In this document: piece after piece, positions 8,940 through 18,707 of the stretch
How the letters are laid out: every line of letters starts with the position of its first letter
Numbering within the stretch: the first letter of the stretch is position 1
Assembly (NCBI RefSeq): GCF_025961835.1
Contig: NZ_JAOQOK010000001.1
Coordinates: 2,976,001 to 3,040,000 of the forward strand
Origin: Sphingobium sp. B2D3C
GTDB lineage: Bacteria; Pseudomonadota; Alphaproteobacteria; Sphingomonadales; Sphingomonadaceae
DNA length: 64,000 bases
Direction of reading: 5' to 3'
Notes under the pieces: model-generated
The model's database searches: none
What the model saw: only the letters and a program-made list of their open reading frames with translations
Told to the model about the DNA's origin: nothing
Program-made: the position numbers and the translations under genes

Positions 8940-9782
8940 ATGACCGATACCAAGCTGATCGCCACCATCGATGCCGCATGGGAGGACCGCGCCAATATCG
9001 GCCTGTCCACCACCGGCAACGTCCGTGCGGCGGTGGAGAAGGCGCTGGCGCTGCTGGACAGCGGCGAGGCACGCGTTGCCGAGCCCAGCGGTAATGGCTG
9101 GCAGGTCAACCAATGGCTCAAGAAGGCCGTGCTGCTTTCCTTCCGCCTCAACGACAATGCGCTGATCGACAATGGCCCCGGCGCCGGCCACTGGTGGGAC
9201 AAGGTGCCGTCCAAGTTCGCCAACTGGGGCGAGGCGGATTTCCGCGCCGCCGGCTTCCGCGCCGTGCCTGGCTCCATCGTCCGCGCCGGCAGCTATGTCG
9301 GCAAGAACGTCATCCTGATGCCCAGCTTCACCAATATCGGTGCGTTCGTCGGCGAAGGCACAATGGTCGACACCTGGGTGACGGTGGGCAGCTGCGCGCA
9401 GATCGGCAAGAACGTCCACCTCTCCGGCGGCGTCGGCATTGGCGGCGTGCTGGAGCCGCTGCAGGCCAACCCGGTGATCATCGAGGATGATTGCTTCATC
9501 GGCGCGCGCTCGGAAGTCGTCGAGGGCGTGCGCATCGGCCAGGGCTCGGTGCTGTCGATGGGCGTGTTCATCGGCCAGTCGACCAAAATCGTCGATCGCG
9601 CCACCGGCAAGGTCTATATGGGCGAGGTGCCGCCCTATTCGGTGGTTGTGCCCGGCTCGCTCCCCGGCAAGCCGCTGCCGGACGGCACGCCCGGCCCAAG
9701 CCTCTATTGCGCCGTCATCGTCAAGACCGTCGACGCACAGACCCGCTCCAAGACGGGCATCAACGACCTGCTGCGCGACTGA
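8940..9782 (+). CDS. dapD: 2,3,4,5-tetrahydropyridine-2,6-dicarboxylate N-succinyltransferase
   Basis: 280 aa. Transfers succinyl from succinyl-CoA to tetrahydrodipicolinate in the succinylase branch of DAP/lysine synthesis. The N-terminal helical domain (1-100) contains the [13 protein letters not shown] motif. From about 105 the hexapeptide repeats of a left-handed beta-helix follow ([45 protein letters not shown]), then the C-terminal [16 protein letters not shown] stretch. The 230 bp upstream, shared with glcG, hold no gene and no clear regulatory element. Monocistronic, followed by a terminator. Confidence 0.97.
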   Translation: MTDTKLIATIDAAWEDRANIGLSTTGNVRAAVEKALALLDSGEARVAEPSGNGWQVNQWLKKAVLLSFRLNDNALIDNGPGAGHWWDKVPSKFANWGEADFRAAGFRAVPGSIVRAGSYVGKNVILMPSFTNIGAFVGEGTMVDTWVTVGSCAQIGKNVHLSGGVGIGGVLEPLQANPVIIEDDCFIGARSEVVEGVRIGQGSVLSMGVFIGQSTKIVDRATGKVYMGEVPPYSVVVPGSLPGKPLPDGTPGPSLYCAVIVKTVDAQTRSKTGINDLLRD

Positions 9783-9794
9783 TCCGGAAAGGGG

Positions 9795-9820
9795 GCGGGG
9801 CCAGACCTCGCCCCGCTTTT
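9795..9820 (+). terminator. Rho-independent terminator after dapD
   Basis: Stem GCGGGG (9795-9800) / CCCCGC (9811-9816), 10-nt loop, then TTTT. Lies between convergent dapD and the channel gene. Confidence 0.75.
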
Positions 9821-9828
9821 CAACATTT

Positions 9829-11079
9829 TCACGCGGCTTTGAGCTGGCGCAGATCCCGTCCGCTTGGCTCCTGGAAGACCCGCAGATCGAAGGAGTCCAG
9901 CACGGCCAGCATGTGGTCGAAGATGTCGGCCTGGATCGCCTCATAGGCCGCCCATGCCGTGGTGGTGGTGAAGCAGTAGATTTCCAGCGGAATGCCCTGC
10001 GGCGTCGGGTCCAGTTGCCGCACCAGCAGCGTCATCTCCTTCGAGATGCGCGCATTGGCTCGCAAATAAGCGGCCATATAGGCCCGGAATGTCCCGAAAT
10101 TGGTGACGCGCCGGCTGTTCACCGGATCGAGGCCGTCATGGGCGATGCGGCTGTTCCATCGCTCCAGCTCCGCCTGCTTATCCGCCAGATAGTCGCCCAG
10201 CAGCGCAAAGCGGCGCAGGCTCTGCTCTTCCTGATCGGACAGAAACCGCACGCTGGTCTGGTCGATCATCAACGAGCGCTTGATCCGCCGCCCGCCGGAT
10301 TCCGACATGCCGCGCCAGTTCTTGAAGCTCTCCTCGATCAGCCGGTGAGTCGGGATGGTGGTGATGGTCTTGTCCCAGTTCTGCACCTTCACCGTGTGCA
10401 GCGCGATGTCGATCACGTCGCCATCAGCATTGAGCTGCGGCATCTCGATCCAGTCACCGACGCGCAACATGTCGTTGGAGGTCAGCTGGACGGAGGCCAC
10501 CAGCGACAGGATCGTATCCTTGAACACCAGCATGATGACCGCCGCCATAGCGCCAAGGCCGGACAGCAGCAGCAGCGGCGACTTGTCCATCAGCTGGGCG
10601 ATCATCAGGATCGCCGCCGCCGCGAACAGCACGATCTTGAGAACCTGGATATAGCCTTTGATCGGCCGGTTCACGGCGTGCGGCCGCCGCTGATAGAGAT
10701 CGTTGACGAAGGTCAGTGCATGACTGAGCGCCAGCACGATGGTGAGGATCACGAACGCGCCCGCCACATTCTGCACCACCGTCACCAGCGACGGCGGCAG
10801 ATGCGGTGCGGCCGCGATCCCGCGCGAGACGACCATAGCCGGGACGATATTGGTCAGCCGGGCCACCGCGCGGCCGAGCGCCGGCGTGTCGTGCGGCAGG
10901 ACGCGCAGCGCCATGCGCAGCAGGATCGACTTGAAGATGAAGTTCGCGAGCGCCGCGACCGCGATCAGGATTGCCAGCCCGGCGAGACTTTCAGCCCAGG
11001 CCGGCAGACCGGCGAACCACCGATCGAGAAAGGGAATGGAAAAGGAAGGGTCGGTTGCCGCGGGAATAGAATCAATCAT
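9829..11079 (-). CDS. Mechanosensitive ion channel, YbdG/MscM-like
   Basis: 416 aa, matching the length of E. coli YbdG. About five hydrophobic helices fill residues 1-170, the last being the pore-lining type (PLLLLSGLGAMAAVIMLVFKDTILSLVASVQL). The MscS beta domain follows (NDMLRVGDWIEMPQLNADGDVIDIALHTVKVQNWDKTITTIPTHRL, about 185-230) with the YbdG-type insertion before the alpha/beta C-terminal domain. An inner-membrane miniconductance tension valve protecting against hypo-osmotic shock. Convergent with dapD; no other gene in its unit. Confidence 0.92.
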   Translation of the reverse strand: MIDSIPAATDPSFSIPFLDRWFAGLPAWAESLAGLAILIAVAALANFIFKSILLRMALRVLPHDTPALGRAVARLTNIVPAMVVSRGIAAAPHLPPSLVTVVQNVAGAFVILTIVLALSHALTFVNDLYQRRPHAVNRPIKGYIQVLKIVLFAAAAILMIAQLMDKSPLLLLSGLGAMAAVIMLVFKDTILSLVASVQLTSNDMLRVGDWIEMPQLNADGDVIDIALHTVKVQNWDKTITTIPTHRLIEESFKNWRGMSESGGRRIKRSLMIDQTSVRFLSDQEEQSLRRFALLGDYLADKQAELERWNSRIAHDGLDPVNSRRVTNFGTFRAYMAAYLRANARISKEMTLLVRQLDPTPQGIPLEIYCFTTTTAWAAYEAIQADIFDHMLAVLDSFDLRVFQEPSGRDLRQLKAA

Positions 11080-11216
11080 GACAAAGGGCGCGGCCGCGAG
11101 AGGGGCCGGCGATAAGCTCCTGTTTTATCTCAAATTGGGCGGCCAACCTGCCTGCCTTTAGGCATGAAGTCAAACCAGCGGCCAGATTGTGCGGGCCGCT
11201 GGCTGCGCCAGACGAT

Positions 11217-11537
11217 CTAGACCGGCGTTGAAATCTTCATGAGGACGAGGCCCGAAACAATCAGCGCGGCTGCGGTCAATCGCAGCACTGTAAGCGCCTC
11301 CCCAAAAAACGCGATGCCGACAGCGAATGCGCCAAGCGCGCCGATGCCCGTCCAGATCGTATAGGCCGTGCCGAGTGGCAAAACCTTCAGCGACCAGGCC
11401 AGGCAGGCAAAGCTGAGCAGCATCGCCGCGATCATGACGAGGGTGGGCCATAGCCGGGTGAAGCCATCCGACTGCTTCATGGCCGTTGCCCAGACGACCT
11501 CGAATAACCCCGCGATAAAAAGCGCAATCCACGCCAT
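11217..11537 (-). CDS. sugE: SMR-family guanidinium exporter SugE/Gdx
   Basis: 106 aa with four membrane helices. Starts MAWIALFIAGLFEVVWATAMK, with the essential Glu13 of SMR proteins, and contains the WSLKVLPLGTAYTIWTGIGALG segment of helix 2-3 that marks the SugE/Gdx branch rather than EmrE. Functions as a dual-topology proton-coupled antiporter; Gdx proteins export guanidinium. ATG 11537 is preceded by AGGAGG at 5-nt spacing, so the in-frame extension upstream is not used. A hairpin with an ACGG loop sits just before the ribosome binding site. Confidence 0.93.
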   Translation of the reverse strand: MAWIALFIAGLFEVVWATAMKQSDGFTRLWPTLVMIAAMLLSFACLAWSLKVLPLGTAYTIWTGIGALGAFAVGIAFFGEALTVLRLTAAALIVSGLVLMKISTPV

Positions 11538-11555
11538 GACAGCCTCCTGAAAGCG

Positions 11556-11569
11556 CCGGGCCGTCCCGG
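11556..11569 (-). promoter_or_regulatory. ACGG-loop hairpin before sugE (possible guanidine-II-like element)
   Basis: On the sugE strand this reads CCGGG-ACGG-CCCGG: a perfect 5-bp stem with an ACGG tetraloop, 7 nt before the AGGAGG site. Guanidine-II (mini-ykkC) riboswitches consist of two such stems with ACGR loops, commonly ahead of sugE. Only one clear hairpin is seen; the second would have to be degenerate. Confidence 0.3.
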
Positions 11570-11667
11570 TCTTGACGTCAGAGGCGGGAACGTGGTCGCC
11601 GCAAGGAAAATTTAGGCGCCACACCACGCCCGATCAAGGGCAGTTACGCCCTGAGGTGATCATGCCC

Positions 11668-12306
11668 TCAGCCGCCGCCGAGCAGGCGCTGGCGGAGGCG
11701 TTCCATGCCGATGGCGTCAATGGCGACTGCGCGATCGGGCGCCTTTAACACCTCGGCCAGATAGCCAAGCGTCTGCGCGGCAAGATCGAACTGCTGCAAG
11801 GCGGTCGCCCGGTTCGTGGCGTCCACCGTTTCGACCAGTTGCGTGCCGAGGTCTTCGATCAGATGCCGCAGCACATCCAGTTCCTCGGCGATCCGCCGAT
11901 CCAGCTCCGCAGTCGGGGCCGAGGCGCGGGGCGCCGTCCCAGCCGCAGCGGGCCGTGATGACGGCAGAGACGCATCGGCGCGGGGCAACCCGGTCTGACT
12001 TGCGGCAGCGATCCAATTGCCCTCGCGCCAGCCGGACACCGAAATCGTGCCCTCAAAGCGCACGCCGCAGCGATTCTTGTCCACCCAGATGACCGTGGCG
12101 CCCATCTCAAGCTGCAAGCGCCGCAAGATAAGGCCAGCACCGACCGGCGGCAGCGCAGCGCCTTCCAGCAATGCGCCGTGCTCGGAGAGATTGCGGATGC
12201 GCACCGGAGCGGCGATCCCCTCCGCCTCGATAGTCGCGGACAGGAGCAGATTCGTGCGGGAAGGCCGAGCGGCCGCTGGGTTGGACTGGTCTGCCGGCAT
12301 CGGCAC
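11668..12306 (-). CDS. PilZ-domain protein
   Basis: 212 aa if started at GTG 12306, which has AGGAAG at 6-nt spacing; ATG 12300 is two codons on. The PilZ domain occupies about 18-110 and carries the RNLSEHGALLEG motif (the NxSxxG part). The usual RxxxR of the c-di-GMP switch is only partly recognisable at PSRTNLLLSATIE, so binding is uncertain. The C-terminal half is a Ser/Pro/Ala linker followed by a helical segment (ELDRRIAEELDVLRHLIEDLG). Likely a cytoplasmic c-di-GMP responder or degenerate PilZ adaptor. Single gene, divergent from rnr. Confidence 0.8.
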   Translation of the reverse strand: MPMPADQSNPAAARPSRTNLLLSATIEAEGIAAPVRIRNLSEHGALLEGAALPPVGAGLILRRLQLEMGATVIWVDKNRCGVRFEGTISVSGWREGNWIAAASQTGLPRADASLPSSRPAAAGTAPRASAPTAELDRRIAEELDVLRHLIEDLGTQLVETVDATNRATALQQFDLAAQTLGYLAEVLKAPDRAVAIDAIGMERLRQRLLGGG

Positions 12307-12537
12307 AATCGGCTTCCTATCCAAAAAAACGTTCTCTAGATCCGTCGCTCGGCGCGGCGTCCGTCCGGCCTCCCGGACGTCAGCGGGGCTGAGGAAATCT
12401 CCCCGCAAATAGCAGGCTCGCTTGCCGGCGCAAATCCCATCCGTCGACTCGCGGCCCATGCCGAGTCCCGAAATGCGTCGAACGTGCCGCGTTGCAATTG
12501 ATTAGCGCCGGCACCGGCACATGCCTATATCGACGCT

Positions 12538-14904
12538 ATGGCACCACCCAGAAAGCCCATCCGCCCCCAGCCCGCCGGCCTTCCGACGCGCGACCAAGTC
12601 CTCGATTTCATCAGCAATGCCGATCAACCGGCAGGCAAGCGCGAGATCGCCAAGGCCTTCGGTCTGCGCGGCAACGAGAAGATCGCGCTCAAGGCCCTGC
12701 TGCGCGACATGGCCGATGAAGGCCTGCTCGAAACCGGCAAGGCGCGGGCCTTCAACCTGATGGGCGGCGTCCCCAAGGTCACCGTGCTGCGCGTGGTCGA
12801 GTCCGATGGCGGTCAGGTCATCGCCGTGCCGGAGCGCTGGGAAGCCGAGGGCCACCCTATTCCCAAGCTGCGCGTCATCGAGCGCGGCAAGCGCGGCGCG
12901 CTGGGCATTGGCGACCGGATCCTGGCGCGCACCGAGCAGGCCGGTCATGGCTGGGTCGCCCATCCGATGAAGAAGCTGGCCGGCGCGACCGAGCAGATGC
13001 TCGGCGTGGTGGCCAAGGACGAGCGTGGCAAGCTGATCCTGCGTCCCGTCGATAAACGCATCCGCTATGAGACGCCGATCAGCGACCAGGGCGATGCGCA
13101 GCCGGGCGATCTCGTGCTGGCCGAGAAGAGTGGCCGACCGCCGCGCGTCACGGCGCGGGTGACGGACGTGCTTGGCGACCCCTTCCAGCCGCGTAGCTTC
13201 AGCCTGATCGCCATTCACAAATATGGCATTCCCGATGTGTTTCCCGAGGAGGCCGAGGCCGAAGCCGCGAAGGTCCACGACCTGCCCCTCCACGCCGATG
13301 CGCGCGAGGACCTGCGCGTCCTGCCCATCGTGGCGATCGATCCGGTCGATGCCCGCGATTTCGACGATGCCGTGTGGGCCGCGCCCGACGATGATCCGGC
13401 CAATGAAGGCGGCTTCAAGGCCATCGTCGCCATTGCAGACGTCTCTTATTATGTGCGCCCCGGCTCGGCGCTGGATCGCTCGGCGCGCAAGCGCGGCAAC
13501 AGCGTCTATTTCCCCGACCGTGTCGTGCCGATGCTGCCCCATGCGCTCTCGTCGGACATGTGTTCGCTCAAGGCAGGCGAGGATCGCGCCGTACTGGCCT
13601 GCCACCTCGTCATCGGACCGGGCGGTGCGCTCAAATCCTGGCGCTTCACCCGCGCGATCATCCGTGTCGCCGCCAACATTCCCTATGAGATGGCACAGGC
13701 CGCGATCGACCGCGTGGAAGGCAAGCCCGAGCGGACCTTTTCCGACACCCGGCTCGATATGGGCCTGATCGATCGCCTCAAGGGCGATGGGCTGATTGAC
13801 GACGCAATGGTGCCGCTCTGGGCATGCTGGCGCGCGCTGGCCAAGGCGCGCGATGCCCGTGGCCCGCTCGATCTCGACCTGCCCGAGCGCCGGGTCGTGC
13901 TCGACGAGGAAGGGCGCATCGTCAGCATCGCCATCCGCGAACGGCTGGATGCGCACCGGCTGATAGAGGACTTCATGGTCACCGCCAATGTCGCCGCCGC
14001 CAAGGCGCTGGAAGCCAAGAAGGCGCCGGTCATGTACCGCGTCCATGAGCCGCCCAGCCGGGAGAAGCTGACGACGCTCAAGGAGTATCTTGAAACCTAC
14101 GGCATCAGCCTGGCGCTCGGGCAGGTGATCACCACCAAGACCTTCAACCGGCTGATCGAGCAGATTCCGGATGATGCCGCCGCGCGGCCGCAAATCATGG
14201 AGCAGATCCTGCGCAGCCAGACGCAGGCCTATTACGGCCCGCGCAATCTCGGCCATTTCGGCCTGTCGCTCGGCTCTTATGCGCACTTCACCTCACCGAT
14301 CCGGCGCTATTCGGACCTTTTGGTGCATCGCTCGCTGGTCGGCGCCTATGGGCTGGAAATGCCAGCCCCGGCAGACAAGTCGCTCCCGCGCGAAACGCGG
14401 CTCTCTTCGGAAGACGTGGCCGATCTCGCGCCCATCGGCGAGCGGATCAGCCAATATGAGCGTCGGGCGATGGAAGCGGAACGCGAAACGGTCGACCGCT
14501 ATGTCGCAGCGTTTCTGGCACAGCATGTCGGCGAGATCATGGCCTGCCGCATCACCGGCGTGCAGAGTTTCGGCTTCTTCGCCACTGTAGTCGAGCTGGG
14601 CGGCGATGGCCTCGTGCCCGTCTCGACGCTCGGTGGCGAATATTTCCGCTATGACGAGGTGCAGCAGGCGCTGATCGGCGAGGATAGCGGCGACCGCTAT
14701 GCCATGGGCGACCGCATCGACCTGCGCATCGCCGAATCCGACCCGGTGAGCGGCGCGCTGCGCTTCGAGATTCCGCACGGCGCCAGCCACATGGCCGAGC
14801 GCAAGGACCGCCGCCGTCCGGGCAGTGCGCCCGTCCGCCGCACCGGACGCCCGCCGAACATCCGGCACACCGCGCGCCGCAAGGGGCCGGTCAAACGCCG
14901 CTGA
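12538..14904 (+). CDS. rnr: Ribonuclease R
   Basis: 788 aa 3'-to-5' processive exoribonuclease. It has an N-terminal winged-helix RNase B domain (about 10-70), cold-shock domains, the RNB catalytic domain (about 260-590; VAIDPVDARDFDDAVWA carries the metal-binding aspartates), an S1 domain (GEIMACRITGVQSFGFFATVVELGGDGLVPVSTLGG, about 665-740) and a lysine/arginine-rich tail (RKDRRRPGS...RRKGPVKRR). Acts on structured and defective RNA, alone or with the translation-quality machinery. Monocistronic; the 78 bp upstream give no clear promoter. Confidence 0.97.
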   Translation: MAPPRKPIRPQPAGLPTRDQVLDFISNADQPAGKREIAKAFGLRGNEKIALKALLRDMADEGLLETGKARAFNLMGGVPKVTVLRVVESDGGQVIAVPERWEAEGHPIPKLRVIERGKRGALGIGDRILARTEQAGHGWVAHPMKKLAGATEQMLGVVAKDERGKLILRPVDKRIRYETPISDQGDAQPGDLVLAEKSGRPPRVTARVTDVLGDPFQPRSFSLIAIHKYGIPDVFPEEAEAEAAKVHDLPLHADAREDLRVLPIVAIDPVDARDFDDAVWAAPDDDPANEGGFKAIVAIADVSYYVRPGSALDRSARKRGNSVYFPDRVVPMLPHALSSDMCSLKAGEDRAVLACHLVIGPGGALKSWRFTRAIIRVAANIPYEMAQAAIDRVEGKPERTFSDTRLDMGLIDRLKGDGLIDDAMVPLWACWRALAKARDARGPLDLDLPERRVVLDEEGRIVSIAIRERLDAHRLIEDFMVTANVAAAKALEAKKAPVMYRVHEPPSREKLTTLKEYLETYGISLALGQVITTKTFNRLIEQIPDDAAARPQIMEQILRSQTQAYYGPRNLGHFGLSLGSYAHFTSPIRRYSDLLVHRSLVGAYGLEMPAPADKSLPRETRLSSEDVADLAPIGERISQYERRAMEAERETVDRYVAAFLAQHVGEIMACRITGVQSFGFFATVVELGGDGLVPVSTLGGEYFRYDEVQQALIGEDSGDRYAMGDRIDLRIAESDPVSGALRFEIPHGASHMAERKDRRRPGSAPVRRTGRPPNIRHTARRKGPVKRR

Positions 14905-14944
14905 TTGCCGCGCTCCGACGCAGGACGACCCGCGTGTCAGCCGA

Positions 14945-15853
14945 TTATTCGTGCTGCCGGCCGAAATCAGGCGCCGCGTCGTCCTGCCCTTGCTCGATGA
15001 TCGAGCGGCGGATCGCCCGCGTCTTGCTGAAATGCTCGAACAGCGCGTCGCCATCGCCCCAGCGAATGGCCCTTTGCAGTTGCGAGAGATCCTCCGAGAA
15101 GCGCTGAAGCATCTCCAGCACCGCGTCCTTGTTGGTGAGGAAGACATCGCGCCACATGGTGGGATCGGATGCGGCGATGCGGGTGAAGTCGCGAAAGCCG
15201 CCGGCCGAATATTTGATGACTTCGCTGCGCGTCACGCTCTCCAGATCATTGGCCGTGCCCACGATCGTATAAGCGATGAGGTGCGGCAAATGGCTGGTGA
15301 CGGCCAGCACCAGATCATGATGCGCGGCATCCATGGTCTCGACATTGGCGCCCAGTCGCTGCCACAGCGCCTCGACCCGCGTGACCGCAACCGGATCGGT
15401 CCCGGCCGGCGGCGTGAGGATACACCAGCGGTTGCGGAACAGCGTCGCAAACCCTGCCTCAGGGCCGCTATTCTCCGTGCCGGCAACCGGATGTGCCGGC
15501 ACCAGCGTCACGTCGGGCAGGACCCGGTGGATGTCGGCAATGATGCTCGCTTGGGAGGAGGCCACCTCCGAGAAGATGACATCGGCTGCCAGATCGTCGC
15601 GAATGGCCTCGGCAACGGGTGCCATCGCGCCGGGGGGGACGCACAGCACAACCAGATCGGCGTCGATCACCGCCGCCCCGGGCGTGTCCGTCACATCGTC
15701 GCATAGGTCGATCCGGCGCGCGGTCTCCCGCACTTCCGGATTGGCATCGTGCCCGACCACCCGCACGGTCGGCGCATAGGCCCGCAGGGCGCGCGCCAGC
15801 GACGAGCCGATCAGGCCCAGTCCGATGATGGAAACGCGCGAAAAGGGCAGCAT
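14945..15853 (-). CDS. tyrA: Prephenate/arogenate dehydrogenase
   Basis: 302 aa. NAD(P)-binding Rossmann motif GLGLIGSS at residues 11-18, catalytic histidine in VPAHPVAGTENSG (about 118-130) and the HDLVLAVTSHLPHLIAYT segment of TyrA. Oxidatively decarboxylates prephenate and/or arogenate on the way to tyrosine; the cosubstrate cannot be fixed from sequence. Its start overlaps the hisC stop by 1 nt, giving a hisC-tyrA operon. Confidence 0.95.
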   Translation of the reverse strand: MLPFSRVSIIGLGLIGSSLARALRAYAPTVRVVGHDANPEVRETARRIDLCDDVTDTPGAAVIDADLVVLCVPPGAMAPVAEAIRDDLAADVIFSEVASSQASIIADIHRVLPDVTLVPAHPVAGTENSGPEAGFATLFRNRWCILTPPAGTDPVAVTRVEALWQRLGANVETMDAAHHDLVLAVTSHLPHLIAYTIVGTANDLESVTRSEVIKYSAGGFRDFTRIAASDPTMWRDVFLTNKDAVLEMLQRFSEDLSQLQRAIRWGDGDALFEHFSKTRAIRRSIIEQGQDDAAPDFGRQHE

Positions 15854-16968
15854 CAGGCGCCGACGATCCGGCGGAGTGCAGCGACGAGCCCCTTCATGTC
15901 TTCCGGCGTGCCGATGGTGATGCGCAGGGCGTTGGGCAGATCCTGCCCGGGCAGCCAGCGCACGATATAGCCCGCGTCCATCAGGCCCTTATAGGCCGTC
16001 TCGGCGCTCGTCTCGCCCTCGAACAGTACGAGGCTGAAATTGGCCTTGGAGGGTACGGCGCGCAGCCCCTTGTTGCTAAGCGCCCCGATCTCGGTCTCGA
16101 ACCAGGCGCGCCATTCGCTGTTGTGCGCGCGGCTCTTCTCCACGAAGTCCTGCGCCTCCAGCGCCGCGACCGCCGCGCGGGACGAGGCGATGGGGAAGGA
16201 GAAGGGCTGACGAATGCGGTGCATCGCGTCGATCACCTCCGCGCTGGCATAGCCCCAGCCCACCCGGCCGGCAGCAAGGCCGAAGATCTTGGAGAAGGTG
16301 CGCGTGACCAGCACATTGGGTGCGGTGCGGGCCAGCTCCAGCCCGCCATCGTCATCCTCGGCGTCGAGATATTCGCTATAGGCCTGATCCAGCACCAGCA
16401 GCACATGCGGCGGCAGCCCGGCGTGCAGGCGGGCGATCTCCGCGCGGGGTGTGAACGTGCCGGTCGGGTTGTTCGGATTGGCGAGGAACACCAGTCGGGT
16501 GCGGTCCGTGACATGGGCCAGGATGGCATCGACATCCGTCGCATAATCCTTGTCCGCCACCTCGATGGGCACCGCGCCGACGCGTCGCGTCGCGATCGGG
16601 TATACGGAGAAGCCATAGCGCATGAAAATGATCTCGTCGCCCGCGCCTGCAAAGGTGCCGGCAGCCATGTGCAGCACTTCGTCCGACCCGGTGCCGTAGA
16701 TGATCCGGGCCGGATCAAGCCCGTGCCGCTGTGCAATCGCCTCGCGCAGTTCCACCGCAGCGGAGTCGGGATAGCGCTCCAGGCAGTCGGCAGCGGAGCG
16801 GAATGCCGCGCGCACTGGCTCGGCCGTGCCGAAGGGATTTTCGTTGGACGAAAGCTTCACGACCTCGCGGCCATCATCCGCCTTCGACTTGCCCGGCACA
16901 TAAGGCGCGATGGCCATGATCCAGTCTTTGGCGACGGGTGCGGCGGGCTTTTGAAGATCGTCTGTCAT
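15853..16968 (-). CDS. hisC: Histidinol-phosphate aminotransferase
   Basis: 371 aa from ATG 16968. Class I/II PLP aminotransferase: SSNENPFGT near 45, the YGTGSDEVLHMAAG phosphate-binding region, NPNNPTGTF, and the PLP lysine in RTFSKIFGLAAGRVGW (about 230). Catalyses histidinol-phosphate formation and in this context may also transaminate aromatic precursors, since tyrA follows directly. The reading frame stays open to 18177 but that extension is antisense to metX and is not coding. Diverges from metX. Confidence 0.96.
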   Translation of the reverse strand: MTDDLQKPAAPVAKDWIMAIAPYVPGKSKADDGREVVKLSSNENPFGTAEPVRAAFRSAADCLERYPDSAAVELREAIAQRHGLDPARIIYGTGSDEVLHMAAGTFAGAGDEIIFMRYGFSVYPIATRRVGAVPIEVADKDYATDVDAILAHVTDRTRLVFLANPNNPTGTFTPRAEIARLHAGLPPHVLLVLDQAYSEYLDAEDDDGGLELARTAPNVLVTRTFSKIFGLAAGRVGWGYASAEVIDAMHRIRQPFSFPIASSRAAVAALEAQDFVEKSRAHNSEWRAWFETEIGALSNKGLRAVPSKANFSLVLFEGETSAETAYKGLMDAGYIVRWLPGQDLPNALRITIGTPEDMKGLVAALRRIVGA

Positions 16969-17106
16969 GGCGTGGCGCTTTAGCCCCGCTGTGTGCAATT
17001 GGCAAAGGCCTGTACGATTCACCCAAACCTCCGCGAGGATGCACTCCGCCGACACGCCCAGCCGGCCCGATTGACAATGCCCGTTCTTCGGCTCAAGCGC
17101 TGGATC

Positions 17107-18246
17107 ATGTCCATGGAGAGTGCCATCGCTTCCACAGACCAGCGCTTCGGCCTGCGGCGGTCTATCCGGCTGGCAGGGCCACTCCGGCTCGATAGCGGCG
17201 CCAGCCTGACGCCCGTCGAGATCGCTTACGAAACCTATGGCACGCTCAACGCGCAGGGCAGCAATGCCGTGCTGATCTGCCATGCGCTGACCGGCGACCA
17301 GTTCGTCGCATCGGAACATCCGGTGACCGGCAAGCCCGGCTGGTGGACGCGCGCCGTGGGACCCGGCAAGCCCATTGACCCCGAGCGGCACTTCATCATC
17401 TGCGCCAATGTGTTGGGCAGTTGCCTCGGCTCTTCCGGCCCGGCCAGCATCGATCCTGCCACCGGCGCGCCTTTTGCGATGCGCTTCCCGGTCATCACCA
17501 TTGCCGACATGGTCCGCGCACAGGCGATGCTGCTCGATCATCTGGGCGTGGCCCAGCTTGCCGCCGTGGTCGGCGGCTCGATGGGCGGGATGCAGGCGCT
17601 GGCATGGCCGACCCTCTATCCCGAGCGCGTGCGCGCCGTGCTGGCGATTGCCACCACCGCCCGTCACAGCGCGCAGAACATTGCCTTTCACGAGGTCGGG
17701 CGCCAGGCGATCATGGCCGACCCGCGCTGGCGCGGCGGCGACTATTATGCCAGCGGCGAGCCCCCGGCGGCGGGTCTGGCGGTGGCGCGCATGGCCGCGC
17801 ACATCACCTATCTCTCCGAAGCCGGGCTGACCGAAAAGTTCGGCCGCAAGCTGCAGGCGCGGGAGGCGAAGACCTTCGGCTTCGATGCCGACTTCCAGGT
17901 CGAGAGCTATTTGCGCCACCAGGGCATCAGCTTCGTCGAGCGGTTCGACGCCAACAGCTATCTCTATATCACCCGGGCGACGGATTATTTTGATCTGGCG
18001 GAGGATCATGGCGGCAGCCTGGCCAGTGCGTTCGCGCGGACGCAGGCGCGCTTCTGCATCATCAGCTTCGATACCGACTGGCTCTACCCGACGACAGAGT
18101 CCCGCAACATCGTGCACGCGCTCCATGCCGCCGGTCGGGCCGCGACCTTCGTCGAGCTTTCGAGCCCCTTCGGGCATGACAGCTTCCTGCTGGATGCGCC
18201 GGAGATGAATCGCGTGCTCGACGGCTTCCTGAGAGGCGGCGCGTGA
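17107..18246 (+). CDS. metX: Homoserine O-acetyltransferase
   Basis: 379 aa from ATG 17107, just before [19 protein letters not shown]; an ATG at 17077 is also in frame and no strong ribosome binding site decides between them. Alpha/beta hydrolase of the MetX family: nucleophile elbow GGSMGGMQ (Ser, nucleotide about 17580), Asp in SFDTDWLYP and His in FGHDSFL complete the triad. Activates homoserine for methionine synthesis; acetyl versus succinyl preference was not tested. Followed with overlap by a GNAT gene and metW. Confidence 0.94.
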   Translation: MSMESAIASTDQRFGLRRSIRLAGPLRLDSGASLTPVEIAYETYGTLNAQGSNAVLICHALTGDQFVASEHPVTGKPGWWTRAVGPGKPIDPERHFIICANVLGSCLGSSGPASIDPATGAPFAMRFPVITIADMVRAQAMLLDHLGVAQLAAVVGGSMGGMQALAWPTLYPERVRAVLAIATTARHSAQNIAFHEVGRQAIMADPRWRGGDYYASGEPPAAGLAVARMAAHITYLSEAGLTEKFGRKLQAREAKTFGFDADFQVESYLRHQGISFVERFDANSYLYITRATDYFDLAEDHGGSLASAFARTQARFCIISFDTDWLYPTTESRNIVHALHAAGRAATFVELSSPFGHDSFLLDAPEMNRVLDGFLRGGA

Positions 18247-18707
18247 CCGAGATGCCCGCTGATATCACGTTGAGCGACGATCCGGCCCGATTGGATCGCG
18301 CGCGCATTCATGGCTGGCTAGCCTCGAGCTACTGGTCGCCCGGCATCGCCCGCGCGCTGGTGGACCGGGCCATTGACGGATCGCACTGCCTCGGCGCCTA
18401 CCGCAATGGCACCCAAATCGGCTTCGCCCGCATGATCACCGACCATGCCACCTTTGCCTGGGTGAGCGACGTGTGGGTCGATGAAGCCGCACGCGGGGCC
18501 GGCCTCGCACGCCGCATGGTCCAGTGGTTTCTCGATCATTCTGATTTCCAGGGCATCCGGCGTATCGGCCTCACCACGCTCGATGCGCATGGCGTCTATG
18601 CCCCGCTCGGATTCCGCAGTCCGCGAAGGCCGGACCGCTATATGGAACGGCTCGACCCCGCCTTCGACACGCTGCTGAATGGCGAAGAGACTTCGCCGCA
18701 TGACTGA
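18243..18707 (+). CDS. GNAT-family N-acetyltransferase
   Basis: 154 aa. Starts at GTG 18243, overlapping the metX stop by 4 nt (GTGA), and its stop overlaps the metW ATG by 8 nt. Single GNAT fold; [17 protein letters not shown] (about 78-94) is the acetyl-CoA pyrophosphate loop (RGxGxA-type) and the C-terminus ends with YAPLGFRSP. The substrate is unknown. It sits between metX and metW, which are normally adjacent, so it is certainly co-transcribed and probably co-translated with both. Confidence 0.88.
   Translation: MTEMPADITLSDDPARLDRARIHGWLASSYWSPGIARALVDRAIDGSHCLGAYRNGTQIGFARMITDHATFAWVSDVWVDEAARGAGLARRMVQWFLDHSDFQGIRRIGLTTLDAHGVYAPLGFRSPRRPDRYMERLDPAFDTLLNGEETSPHD

Noticed and set aside
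9487..11115. 542-codon plus-strand frame across the channel gene
   Set aside because: Antisense shadow of the MscS-type gene; out of frame with dapD.
12502..14286. 594-codon open frame antisense to rnr
   Set aside because: Shadow of RNase R; no domain recognised, while rnr is intact over the same bases.
16969..18177. N-terminal extension of hisC by about 400 codons
   Set aside because: It is antisense to metX; hisC has its normal length from ATG 16968.
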